Positions 19,376 to 27,475 of a stretch of DNA of 64,000 nucleotides are shown here, in pieces (position 1 is the stretch's first letter; each line of letters begins with the position of its first letter). The position numbers were made by a program, and so were the translations under genes. The notes under the pieces are model-generated. The model searched no databases, was not told the DNA's origin, and worked only from the letters and a program-made list of their open reading frames with translations. Source of the DNA: Candidatus Nitrospira neomarina (GTDB lineage Bacteria; Nitrospirota; Nitrospiria; Nitrospirales; UBA8639); the NCBI RefSeq assembly GCF_032051675.1, contig NZ_CP116968.1, positions 4,209,001 to 4,273,000 of the forward strand, in the 5' to 3' direction.

Positions 19376-20542
19376 ATGAAGACCTCTGAATTCTCGAAAC
19401 ATGTTCCGGTTTCATTGGGAGATCGGAGTTATCAAGTCCTCATTCAACCTCAAATTCTGCCTCAAATAGGCCGTGTGCTTCAGGATGTTGGATTGTCAGG
19501 ACGAGTTGCCATTGTGACCAATCCAGTCGTCAATGAACTCTATGGGCGGGTAGTTTCCCGTGCCTTAAAGCGGTGTGGATTTTCTCCATTTCTTGTGGTG
19601 ATACCCGATGGAGAAAAGGCCAAATCCATGTATTGGCTGTCAAAAATACTGGATGAACTGGTTACCCAACGACTTGAACGCCAGGAAATTGTGTTAGCGT
19701 TAGGTGGAGGGGTCGTGGGAGATGTGGCGGGTTTTGCCGCCTCTGTTTATCTGCGAGGTGTTTCGTTTGTCCAAGTGCCGACGACATTGGTGGCTCAAGT
19801 AGATTCAAGTGTGGGTGGGAAAACAGGGGTGAACCATCCAATGGGGAAAAATTTGATCGGGGCGTTTTATCAGCCACGTGTTGTGGTTATTGACCCGCAG
19901 ACTTTGCAATCTTTACCAAAACGTGAATGGGTAGCAGGGTTAGCGGAGGTGATTAAGTATGGCATGATTGCGGATCCGAAGTTTTTTGAATATTTAGAAC
20001 AACACGTGGATGACCTACGTGAACAAGCAGAGGATGTCATCCCGACCGTCATTCGGCGGTGTTGTGAAATTAAAGCCGAAGTCGTGGGTGGAGATGAACG
20101 GGAATCGGGACGCAGACGCATTTTAAATTATGGCCACACCGTAGGCCATGCACTGGAAACCTGGGGTCGTTATAGAACATGGATTCATGGAGAAGCGGTG
20201 GGAATTGGCATGGTGCAGGAAGCCGCCATGGCACATTTTTTAGGGTTGTGTACGAAGGAGCTGGTTGAGCGGCAACGCGACTTGATTCAGGATGTTGGGT
20301 TACCCGTTGCCATGCCTTCCATGACTTTTCTGGATCTCTGGGGGGCCATGCAACACGACAAAAAGGTCGTAAAGGGTCAAATCAATTGCGTGGTACCCAC
20401 CACAATCGGGAAGGTCAAGGTCGTTCCCCTGGTTCGACAACGTATTCGCCAATGGTTTACTGCGAGTCAGTCCTCTCGTGGGAAACGATTGGAGCCTGTT
20501 CCACAGGCAGTGAGCCGTCCACATCTATCCAAGAAAAAATAA
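19376..20542 (+). CDS. aroB: 3-dehydroquinate synthase
   Basis: Converts DAHP to 3-dehydroquinate using NAD and a divalent metal. Landmarks are ALGGGVVGDVAGFAASVYLRG, VPTTLVAQVDSSVGGKTGVNH and the metal-binding ILNYGHTVGHALE. The 388-aa protein is slightly longer than usual because of a basic C-terminal tail (from about residue 370). Its stop is one base before the start of the GAF-GAF-ANTAR gene, so they are likely cotranscribed. Confidence 0.96.
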   Translation: MKTSEFSKHVPVSLGDRSYQVLIQPQILPQIGRVLQDVGLSGRVAIVTNPVVNELYGRVVSRALKRCGFSPFLVVIPDGEKAKSMYWLSKILDELVTQRLERQEIVLALGGGVVGDVAGFAASVYLRGVSFVQVPTTLVAQVDSSVGGKTGVNHPMGKNLIGAFYQPRVVVIDPQTLQSLPKREWVAGLAEVIKYGMIADPKFFEYLEQHVDDLREQAEDVIPTVIRRCCEIKAEVVGGDERESGRRRILNYGHTVGHALETWGRYRTWIHGEAVGIGMVQEAAMAHFLGLCTKELVERQRDLIQDVGLPVAMPSMTFLDLWGAMQHDKKVVKGQINCVVPTTIGKVKVVPLVRQRIRQWFTASQSSRGKRLEPVPQAVSRPHLSKKK

Positions 20543-20543
20543 C

Positions 20544-21797
20544 ATGGCTTCGATCCGTCCTTCGACTATGGAAGACCTCAAGCACCTTGTTCGGGAGCGG
20601 ACCCGTGAAGTGCAGATTCTTCACCGAATTAGCGAATCCATCAGTAGTACTTTGGAGCTGGAAACGGTATTAAAGCAAATCGTGGAAGTGGTGGTGGAGG
20701 TGACGAAGGGGGATGCCTGTCTATTGTATTTGATCTCTGAAACAACAGACGAGCTTATTTTACGTGCATCGAAAAATCCTCATCCCCGTCTTATCGGGAG
20801 GATATCCATCGGTTTGGGAGAAGGGATTACCGGCTGGGTGGCACGGGAAAAAATTCCCGTGGTGATTCCTCGCAATGCAAGTGATGACGCCAGATTTAAG
20901 TTTTTTCATCGTCTGCCGGAAGATCGCTATCAGGCGTTTGTGTCAGTTCCCATTACGAGTAAGGGGAAAATGGTCGGTGTCATTAATGTTCAACATAAGC
21001 GGTCAAAGCGGTATGCTGAAGAGACGCTCGCGCTCTTACTGACCATTGCTAATCAAGTCGGCGGGGCCATTGCCAATGCCAGATTGTACGATGATATGCG
21101 ACAAAAAGCGCGTCGACTTGAAACGCTTTCCCAAGTATCGGAAACGGTGGCTTCGAATCGACTGATAGAGGATGTGCTGCAATTAATTGTCACCATGACC
21201 GCTCAGCTGATGAATTCAAAAATTTGCTCGATCATGCTTGTCGACCAGGAGTCTGGGGAATTACGTATTGCAGCCACTCAAAGCCTGAGTGATGCGTACC
21301 GGAGGAAGCCACCGTTGAAGGTTGGGCAGAGCATGAGCGGCCGAGCGGTGCAGGATCACCATCCGGTGTATGTCCCGGATGTGAAGGCAGAAGATGGGTA
21401 TTTTTATCGGGATTTGGCGAAACAGGAAGGATTGCATTCTTTATTGTCCATTCCCATGCTCATGAAGGAAAATCCGATTGGGGTTATTAATGTATACACT
21501 TCCAGTTATCATGCGTTTTCAGATGAAGAGATTACCACGCTTCAAGCCATTGCGAATCAATCTGCCGTCGCCATTGAGCACACTCGGCTTATGGAAAAGT
21601 CGTTTGAGATGCAAGAGGCTCTAGAAGTGCGAAAATTGGTAGAGCGTGCCAAAGGGTTTTTAATGGCGTCTAGGGGATTGTCAGAGCCTGAAGCCTTTCG
21701 TCTTATGCAACGACAAAGCATGAATCTTCGGAAATCCATGAGAGAAATTGCCGATGCGATTATTCTCGCGGAGGAACTTCAACGGGCGACACAATAA
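20544..21797 (+). CDS. GAF-GAF-ANTAR RNA-binding antiterminator
   Basis: A 417-aa cytoplasmic regulator. Two GAF sensor domains lie at about residues 35-180 and 205-350, each ending in the typical GVINV and IANQ elements. The C-terminal ~55 residues (VRKLVERAKGFLMASRGLSEPEAF, with RQSMNLRKSMREIADAI) are an ANTAR domain, which binds paired hexaloop RNA hairpins to prevent termination. No receiver or kinase domain is present, so the ligand is probably sensed directly by the GAF domains. The RNA target appears to be the nadE leader 87 bases downstream. The ligand is unknown. Confidence 0.93.
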   Translation: MASIRPSTMEDLKHLVRERTREVQILHRISESISSTLELETVLKQIVEVVVEVTKGDACLLYLISETTDELILRASKNPHPRLIGRISIGLGEGITGWVAREKIPVVIPRNASDDARFKFFHRLPEDRYQAFVSVPITSKGKMVGVINVQHKRSKRYAEETLALLLTIANQVGGAIANARLYDDMRQKARRLETLSQVSETVASNRLIEDVLQLIVTMTAQLMNSKICSIMLVDQESGELRIAATQSLSDAYRRKPPLKVGQSMSGRAVQDHHPVYVPDVKAEDGYFYRDLAKQEGLHSLLSIPMLMKENPIGVINVYTSSYHAFSDEEITTLQAIANQSAVAIEHTRLMEKSFEMQEALEVRKLVERAKGFLMASRGLSEPEAFRLMQRQSMNLRKSMREIADAIILAEELQRATQ

Positions 21798-21847
21798 GCA
21801 TCCCTAGGACGATTTATCATTGAAATAGGCATTTGAGGAGACATTCT

Positions 21848-21876
21848 TTGAACGGATTCTTCATTGCTTGTATAAT
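21848..21876 (+). promoter_or_regulatory. Sigma70-type promoter of nadE-glnD
   Basis: TTGAAC at 21848-21853 and a perfect TATAAT at 21871-21876 are separated by 17 bases. Transcription should start near 21882-21884, so the first hexaloop hairpin lies at the very 5' end of the transcript. This gives nadE its own promoter, separate from readthrough out of the regulator gene. Confidence 0.8.
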
Positions 21877-21883
21877 ACCTTAA

Positions 21884-21937
21884 GGGGCGGCAACGACGTC
21901 TTCCCGTATATGTTAGCGTAAAGGACAATGGCGTCCT
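21884..21937 (+). promoter_or_regulatory. ANTAR-type dual hexaloop RNA motif in the nadE leader
   Basis: Hairpin P1 spans 21884-21905: arm GGGGCGGC, loop AACGAC, arm GTCTTCCC, eight positions with one C-U mismatch and two G-U pairs. Hairpin P2 spans 21922-21937: arm AGGAC, loop AATGGC, arm GTCCT. Both loops have six bases with A at position 1 and G at position 4, the known ANTAR recognition rule. A 16-base linker separates them. P2 uses bases 21932-21937, which also form the 5' arm of the terminator, so the two structures exclude each other. Confidence 0.82.
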
Positions 21938-21968
21938 CGGTTCCGATGGGACAGAGGACGTTTTTTTT
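21932..21968 (+). terminator. Intrinsic terminator (attenuator) before nadE
   Basis: CGTCCTC (21932-21938) pairs with GAGGACG (21954-21960). After one G-A mismatch the stem continues with GTTCC against GGGAC and a GAT loop. Eight T residues follow at 21961-21968. The next bases are ATC and the nadE ATG. Its 5' arm overlaps the second ANTAR hairpin, so binding of the regulator should block terminator formation. Confidence 0.9.
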
Positions 21969-21971
21969 ATC

Positions 21972-23762
21972 ATGATGATTCGATTAGCGATGGTGCAGAT
22001 GAATGCGGTGGTTGGGGATTTGGAGGGGAATACCCGCACCATTTGCGGATGGATTCGGGAGGCGAGGAAAGCCAAAGCCGATGTGGTGGTCTTTCCAGAA
22101 TTGGCTGTGTGTGGGTATCCTCCAGAAGATCTGCTCCTCATGCCGAAGTTTTTATTCGATATTAGTCGGATGCGGGACCGTATTATCAAAGTCACGACGG
22201 GGATTATGGCTGTAGTGGGAAGCGTGACGGAGTCCGACCGTCCTGCTCAACCTCCCCTCCAGGATCACGGACAAAATCGAAGGAAACCCTTGAATGCGGC
22301 GTGGGTCCTGGTCAATGGTCAGGTGAAAAGATCGTATGCCAAATGCAAGCTCCCCAATTATGGGGTGTTTGACGAAGAACGGTATTTTCAACCGGGACGA
22401 ACCAGTCCGGTCTACTGTCTGGGCCCGTTACGAATTGGAATAAATATTTGTGAAGACATATGGTTTGCTGATGGTCCCGCTAGCCAGCAGGCAGCATATG
22501 GGGGCGCGCACCTGGTTCTCAACATTAATGCCTCTCCTTATCACGTCGGAAAAACCCACAATCGTGAACGCATGTTAGCCATTCGGGCGAAAGCTAACAA
22601 TGTAATGGTCAGTTATACCAATATGGTCGGAGGACAGGATGAATTGGTTTTTGATGGGAATAGTCTCGTCATGGATTCCACCGGTGTGGTCCTTTCGCGG
22701 GCAAAAGCCTTTGAAGAAGATCTCTTGCTGACCGACCTTCAGATTCCTTCAACACGAACGGGGAAATCCAAGGGGCCTGGAAAAGCATTAAAAATTGATG
22801 GGGAAGACATTCGGGTTCCGATGATCCGCATGGGGTGGACGCCGAGATGGCCGAAGTCCGGCGCTCCATGTGTCAGAAGGCTCACACCGGTAATTGGTGA
22901 GTTAGAGGAGATATACCGGGCACTCGTGCTAGGAGTGCGAGATTATGTGAAGAAAAATGCCTTCTCCAGGGTTCTTGTCGGTATCAGCGGAGGGATTGAT
23001 TCCGCTTTGACTGCATTGATTGCCCGAGATGCCTTAGGTGCGTCCAATGTGATGGGTGTAATGATGCCATCCCCCTATACCTCTAGAGAAAGTCGTGTGG
23101 ATGCTCGTCAGCTAGGAAAAAAATTGGGAATCGAGATGCGGCATCTTTCGATAACGAGAGTGTTTAAGGCTTTGCTTGGGGTGTTGGACAAGTCCTTTCA
23201 GGGTTCTCAGGCTGATTCGACGGAAGAAAATTTGCAAGCTCGCATCCGAGGAACACTGCTGATGGCTCTTTCCAATAAATTCGGGTATTTAGTACTGACC
23301 ACGGGAAATAAAAGCGAAATGAGTGTGGGATATGCCACGCTGTACGGCGATATGGCTGGTGGGTTTGCCGTGATCAAAGATATTCCCAAAACGAAGGTGT
23401 ATGAGCTTTCTCGTTGGCGAAGTGAGTATAGGGGCTCCAATTTTGACCGGGTGATTATTCCTGAAAGAATTCAGGTGCGTGCTCCTTCTGCGGAGTTGAG
23501 GCCCGATCAGACGGATCAGGATACCCTCCCTCCCTATCCGGTCTTAGATGCAATTCTACAAGCCTATGTTGAGGACAATGAGTCAATGGGCAGAATTGTG
23601 AAGATGGGCTATGATTCTCATATTGTGCGAACTGTCATGGGGATGGTGGATCGGAGCGAATACAAGCGTCGACAAGCGCCAGTAGGCATTAAAATTACCT
23701 CGAGAGCGTTAGGAAAGGATCGGCGCATGCCGATTACAAACCGATATTTTTCTGGAGCTTAA
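21972..23762 (+). CDS. nadE: Glutamine-dependent NAD(+) synthetase
   Basis: Final step of NAD synthesis: deamido-NAD + ATP + glutamine to NAD. The 596-aa protein is a fusion. An N-terminal nitrilase-type glutaminase shows the triad regions VVVFPELAVCGYPPEDLL (Glu), YAKCKLPNYGVFDE (Lys) and INICEDIW (Cys). A C-terminal synthetase has the PP-loop VGISGGIDSALTALIA and TTGNKSEMSVGYATLYGDMAGG. The start may be ATG 21972 or 21975. The only SD-like sequence (GAGGA, 21954-21958) lies inside the terminator stem. glnD follows after 43 bases. Confidence 0.95.
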   Translation: MMIRLAMVQMNAVVGDLEGNTRTICGWIREARKAKADVVVFPELAVCGYPPEDLLLMPKFLFDISRMRDRIIKVTTGIMAVVGSVTESDRPAQPPLQDHGQNRRKPLNAAWVLVNGQVKRSYAKCKLPNYGVFDEERYFQPGRTSPVYCLGPLRIGINICEDIWFADGPASQQAAYGGAHLVLNINASPYHVGKTHNRERMLAIRAKANNVMVSYTNMVGGQDELVFDGNSLVMDSTGVVLSRAKAFEEDLLLTDLQIPSTRTGKSKGPGKALKIDGEDIRVPMIRMGWTPRWPKSGAPCVRRLTPVIGELEEIYRALVLGVRDYVKKNAFSRVLVGISGGIDSALTALIARDALGASNVMGVMMPSPYTSRESRVDARQLGKKLGIEMRHLSITRVFKALLGVLDKSFQGSQADSTEENLQARIRGTLLMALSNKFGYLVLTTGNKSEMSVGYATLYGDMAGGFAVIKDIPKTKVYELSRWRSEYRGSNFDRVIIPERIQVRAPSAELRPDQTDQDTLPPYPVLDAILQAYVEDNESMGRIVKMGYDSHIVRTVMGMVDRSEYKRRQAPVGIKITSRALGKDRRMPITNRYFSGA

Positions 23763-23805
23763 CCTGAATGTGTGACATGGTGAGTGCTGGCGGGAGTTGC
23801 CCTCG

Positions 23806-26511
23806 ATGAGTGAAGGGATGCCTTTGCCCCCTACCGGTTTGACGGAACACAAGGACTCCTCTCTGGGCCTTCATGTTCTCCAGTCCCAGCGCGAGGTTCT
23901 TCGCCAACGCTTAATTGAAGGAGCGACCGGCAGTGAGATCACCCAGGCTTTTTCGGATTTCATGGATGCTTTACTGATCGCGCGATTTCGGGAGGTCATT
24001 CAGCAAGGCAATGCAGGTGTGCGAGCCGGCTGGCAGCAATGCTGTTTAGTGGCCATGGGGGGGTATGGGCGGAGGGAGTTAGCTCCCTATTCCGACATTG
24101 ATGTGATGATTCTCACTCAGGGCAATCAAAGGGAAGTCGCTGAGGCACTGTCTACCGGAGTCTTTCATCGGCTTTGGGATCTTGGGTTTCAAGTTGGGCA
24201 TAGTGTGCGGTCCCTCGCAGAATGCCTGACGATTGCAGAAGCCGATCTGGCGGCCTGTACCTCATTGATGGAATCGCGATTTCTTATCGGCAGTGCTTTA
24301 GTGTTTCAGGAATTTCAACGGAAATTCGAACGTCGGATCATCAAGAAACGGGCGCAACGGTTTGTTCTGGATAAAATTCAAGAGCGTGAAAGAGAGTATG
24401 CCAAATTTGGTGAGACTGTCTTTATGCTGGAACCGAATATTAAAAAAAGTAAGGGTGGGCTTCGGGATCTGCATTTGCTGCAATGGGTTGGCCAGGCCCG
24501 ATATGGAGCGGGGACGATTCAAGAACTCTCGAATCGGGGAATCATTGCTATTCAGGATTATCAGGTTCTGCAAGACGCACAGGAATTTCTCTGGCGGGTT
24601 CGGTGTTTTTTGCATTTTGAAGCGGGACGGGCTCAAGATATCCTCACGTTCGACGATCAGGTCCGGCTCTCTGCACTTTGGGGATTTGTGGATCATCCTC
24701 ATTTGTTGGCCGTTGAGCAATTTATGCAAGTGTATTTCCGTCATACGACCGGGTTGTTTGACCGTGGGCGGCGGTTTCTTGATCAAGCCCGGGCGAAATC
24801 CTGGTTGGACCGGGTTCGCCAATGGTGGCCTCCTCCATTAATTGAGGGGCACTTCCGTATTCTGGAGAATCGATTGACAATTCAGACGGATAAGCTCCTT
24901 GAGGTGATGGAGAGCCCCATGTTGCTCCTGAGGTTATTTGTGATCTCTCATCGTCAAGCAGTCCCCATCGATTCGCGCATTCTCAATGAATTGTCCCAGC
25001 ACATGGGAACCTTACCCAATGAGCGGTTTCATACTAAGCCGGTAAGTCGGCTTTTTCGACATATTTTGTCAAGTCCTGGTCGGATAGTTCAATCTCTTGA
25101 AGCCATGCATCAGGCGAGTCTACTGGAAAAGCTTGTGCCGGCTTTCTCCCGAGTACGTGGTCTCATGCAGTTCAATCAATATCATAAATACACGGTCGAT
25201 GAGCACAGTCTTCTCGCAGTGAGGGAAGCGGAACGCCTTCAAAATCACCAAGGGATCATAGGAGAGGTATATCGAAACATCGCCGATAAAGACATTTTGC
25301 ATCTGGCGCTGTTGCTGCATGATTTAGGCAAAGGGCGTCCTGGGGATCATAGCGAAGTCGGTCAGGAGATTGCCCACCTAACAGCTGATCGGTTGGATTT
25401 ATCTGAAAAGGAACGGCAGACTCTCGCTTTTCTGGTTCGCCATCACTTGCAGATGTCTCATACGGCTTTTCGTCGAGATCTCAACGATCCTAAAACCATT
25501 GTCACATTTGCCCGATTGGTAAGGACTGTCGGGATCCTTCAAAAACTGTTTATTCTGACTATTGCAGATATATCAGCGGTGGGACCTGAGGTGATGACGA
25601 AATGGAAAGAGTCCTTATTAGGGGAATTGTATTCCCTGACCTATGCAGAGCTTGCCGGGGATTCGGGTCCATCATATTCCGGTGATGGGAATAAGAATAT
25701 TTCTCCCGAAGCTCGAGACAAACTTATCAAGATTTTAAAAACCGATCGAAGCGAGGGACATTCTCCGGAACCTGACTGGACGGAATGGGTGAATGCCAAA
25801 CTTCAACAACTTCCCAGCCGGTACGTTCAGTCGACACCGGTTGATCAAATGGCGGCGTACCTCTTAGCCATTCGTGCTCTACCTGTCAAGCCGACACATG
25901 TGGAAGCCAGATTCAATCAGGCATCTGGTGTTACGGAGTATGTGCTGATCACCCGTGAACAGACCAAACCCGGTATTTTTATGCAGGTGGCTGGAGTGTT
26001 AGCAGCTATGGGTTTGCAGGTATTGGAAGCGCAAATTATGACATTGAAGGATGGCACGGTGTGGGATGTGTTCTCGGTACATGATTCAGATTATGAAGGG
26101 CCGCCATCTGCCGGACGCCTAGAGGAGGTGGCAAAAGAAATTCAAGAGGTCGTGGAAGGAAGACAATCAGTTCACCAAATGGTTGAACGACGACAGCGCA
26201 TGGCCCTTGGTCGTCCCTTTCCTACGGGCCGACATCCCACGGAAGTGCATATTGATCATGGAGTCTCAGATGCCTTTACGGTGATTGACCTCTTTGCCGA
26301 TGACAAGCAAGGGTTGCTCTTTGTGATCGCCAAAACACTGGTTCAATTGGGTCTTTCAATTCATATGGCCAGAATCGGGACCAGGTTAGATCAGGTGGCC
26401 GATGTTTTTTATGTGACCAATTTTCATGGAGAAAAAATTCTTTCCGGTGAAGATTGTGAGCAAATTCAACTTACTCTTCACGCCGCGGTTGATCAATTTC
26501 TGGATGAATAA
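23806..26511 (+). CDS. glnD: PII uridylyltransferase / uridylyl-removing enzyme GlnD
   Basis: Bifunctional nitrogen sensor that uridylylates PII proteins when glutamine is low and removes UMP when it is high. Domains in order: nucleotidyltransferase (MGGYGRRELAPYSDIDVMIL), GlnD helical region (GGLRDLHLLQW), HD hydrolase (LLLHDLGKGRPGDHSEVG, about residue 500) and two C-terminal ACT domains that bind glutamine. ATG 23806 has GGGAG nine bases upstream and gives 901 aa; the frame extends to a TTG at 23797. Probably cotranscribed with nadE. Confidence 0.96.
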   Translation: MSEGMPLPPTGLTEHKDSSLGLHVLQSQREVLRQRLIEGATGSEITQAFSDFMDALLIARFREVIQQGNAGVRAGWQQCCLVAMGGYGRRELAPYSDIDVMILTQGNQREVAEALSTGVFHRLWDLGFQVGHSVRSLAECLTIAEADLAACTSLMESRFLIGSALVFQEFQRKFERRIIKKRAQRFVLDKIQEREREYAKFGETVFMLEPNIKKSKGGLRDLHLLQWVGQARYGAGTIQELSNRGIIAIQDYQVLQDAQEFLWRVRCFLHFEAGRAQDILTFDDQVRLSALWGFVDHPHLLAVEQFMQVYFRHTTGLFDRGRRFLDQARAKSWLDRVRQWWPPPLIEGHFRILENRLTIQTDKLLEVMESPMLLLRLFVISHRQAVPIDSRILNELSQHMGTLPNERFHTKPVSRLFRHILSSPGRIVQSLEAMHQASLLEKLVPAFSRVRGLMQFNQYHKYTVDEHSLLAVREAERLQNHQGIIGEVYRNIADKDILHLALLLHDLGKGRPGDHSEVGQEIAHLTADRLDLSEKERQTLAFLVRHHLQMSHTAFRRDLNDPKTIVTFARLVRTVGILQKLFILTIADISAVGPEVMTKWKESLLGELYSLTYAELAGDSGPSYSGDGNKNISPEARDKLIKILKTDRSEGHSPEPDWTEWVNAKLQQLPSRYVQSTPVDQMAAYLLAIRALPVKPTHVEARFNQASGVTEYVLITREQTKPGIFMQVAGVLAAMGLQVLEAQIMTLKDGTVWDVFSVHDSDYEGPPSAGRLEEVAKEIQEVVEGRQSVHQMVERRQRMALGRPFPTGRHPTEVHIDHGVSDAFTVIDLFADDKQGLLFVIAKTLVQLGLSIHMARIGTRLDQVADVFYVTNFHGEKILSGEDCEQIQLTLHAAVDQFLDE

Positions 26512-26580
26512 TTACCGTCGTTCTTGCGCATGCATCATTTGCCGGGGTGGTGAGTTATGGAAGAGGGTCTTCGGCATAGA

Positions 26581-26951
26581 TTAGGGTTTTCCAGCCAAAA
26601 ACCAGATTTTAGCCATTAAGCATTGACCCGCGGCATCTTCGAAAAGTTTAAGTACACCTGAGAAGGTTTCGGAAATTTCCTGATCGTCAAGTTGTGAATT
26701 AATAATTGACGACACTGCTTGGTATCTTCCTCAAATTCCCTGGTTGTTAACGAGATGAAACCCAGAATATTTGAAGTGTGCAAATGGACAATGGCGGATA
26801 AATGCAGAAGGAATTTCCCTACGGGAGAGGAAGTGTGTGGCCCCGCAGAGTAACCAGCATAACAGAGAGGCCATTGTGAAAAAAAATGGGCCCAATCCAA
26901 GAGGCCGGAAGGTGGAAGCTTGGCTTTGATCCTGATCGGTAGCTGTGCCAC
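26581..26951 (-). pseudogene. Frameshifted remnant of a small lipoprotein gene
   Basis: The minus strand ends with KLFEDAAGQCLMAKIWFLAGKP and a stop at 26581. This matches the tail of the intact lipoprotein at 34404-34718 (DALAQCMNSKGWFLAEKP). Upstream, in a different frame, FEEDTKQCRQLLIHNL matches FAQDLRSCREILINEI of the same protein. The two parts are joined only by a frameshift near 26640, so the gene is broken. The remaining flanks to 26512 and 27089 show nothing recognisable. Confidence 0.6.
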
Positions 26952-27089
26952 GAACGCTTTCGCGGCAACATGGGCAAAAGATGAGACTGGTCGTAAGGTA
27001 GAGCAAATTCCGTCACGTGTCTGCCGTGGCTCAGTGGTTGCGATGAACTCACCCTCTCTGAAGCATAATCTATTTTCTCCAATAGAGCC

Positions 27090-27263
27090 TTAGAGGATCT
27101 CATGGATGAGGTGGGCGTGCCGATGGCCTCTGGTTTTGACTGATTCCCTTAGGGCGGCTAGGGCCTGGGAAGTAATCGCAGATCCGCAATTCGTACAGCA
27201 CCAGAAGGCTCCGGTTGGTGCAAGTGTACTGTTCTGGCATTGAGGACAACGTTGGAATGACAT
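27090..27263 (-). CDS. Small zinc-ribbon protein
   Basis: A 57-aa reading frame with two CxxC-type pairs: CPQCQ near residue 6 and CCTNCG near residue 23, so probably one zinc ribbon, followed by a short helical basic tail. AAGGAA lies six to seven bases upstream of the ATG at 27263, which supports this start over longer versions of the frame. It lies downstream of the PIN-TRAM gene on the same strand, with a likely terminator between them. The function is unknown; similar short ribbons are common in uncharacterised genes. Confidence 0.7.
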   Translation of the reverse strand: MSFQRCPQCQNSTLAPTGAFWCCTNCGSAITSQALAALRESVKTRGHRHAHLIHEIL

Positions 27264-27308
27264 TGTTGATTCCTTTCCTAAGGTGATTCGTGTCAAAAGG
27301 TAGCATTG

Positions 27309-27347
27309 AAAAAAGTAGGGGACCCAGGAGTGCGGGTGGGCCCCCCA
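27309..27347 (-). terminator. Probable intrinsic terminator after the PIN-TRAM gene
   Basis: Read on the minus strand, GGGGGCCCA pairs with TGGGTCCCC around a ten-base loop, with small imperfections, and TACTTTTTTC follows. A second hairpin with an eight-base stem (GGAGAGGG/CCCTCTCC) lies just before it at about 27356-27379. It would end transcripts coming from 28636-27476. Confidence 0.55.
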
Positions 27348-27475
27348 CTAGTTTGGAGAGGGGAAGGGCCCTCTCCGGGATAGACTGACAGTTCGGGTAA
27401 TGGAGACTTCCAAGTAAATAAATATTGATGTCGTATCATACAAACGCCGTTGGGTAATTGTGCCATCTGTCCTCC

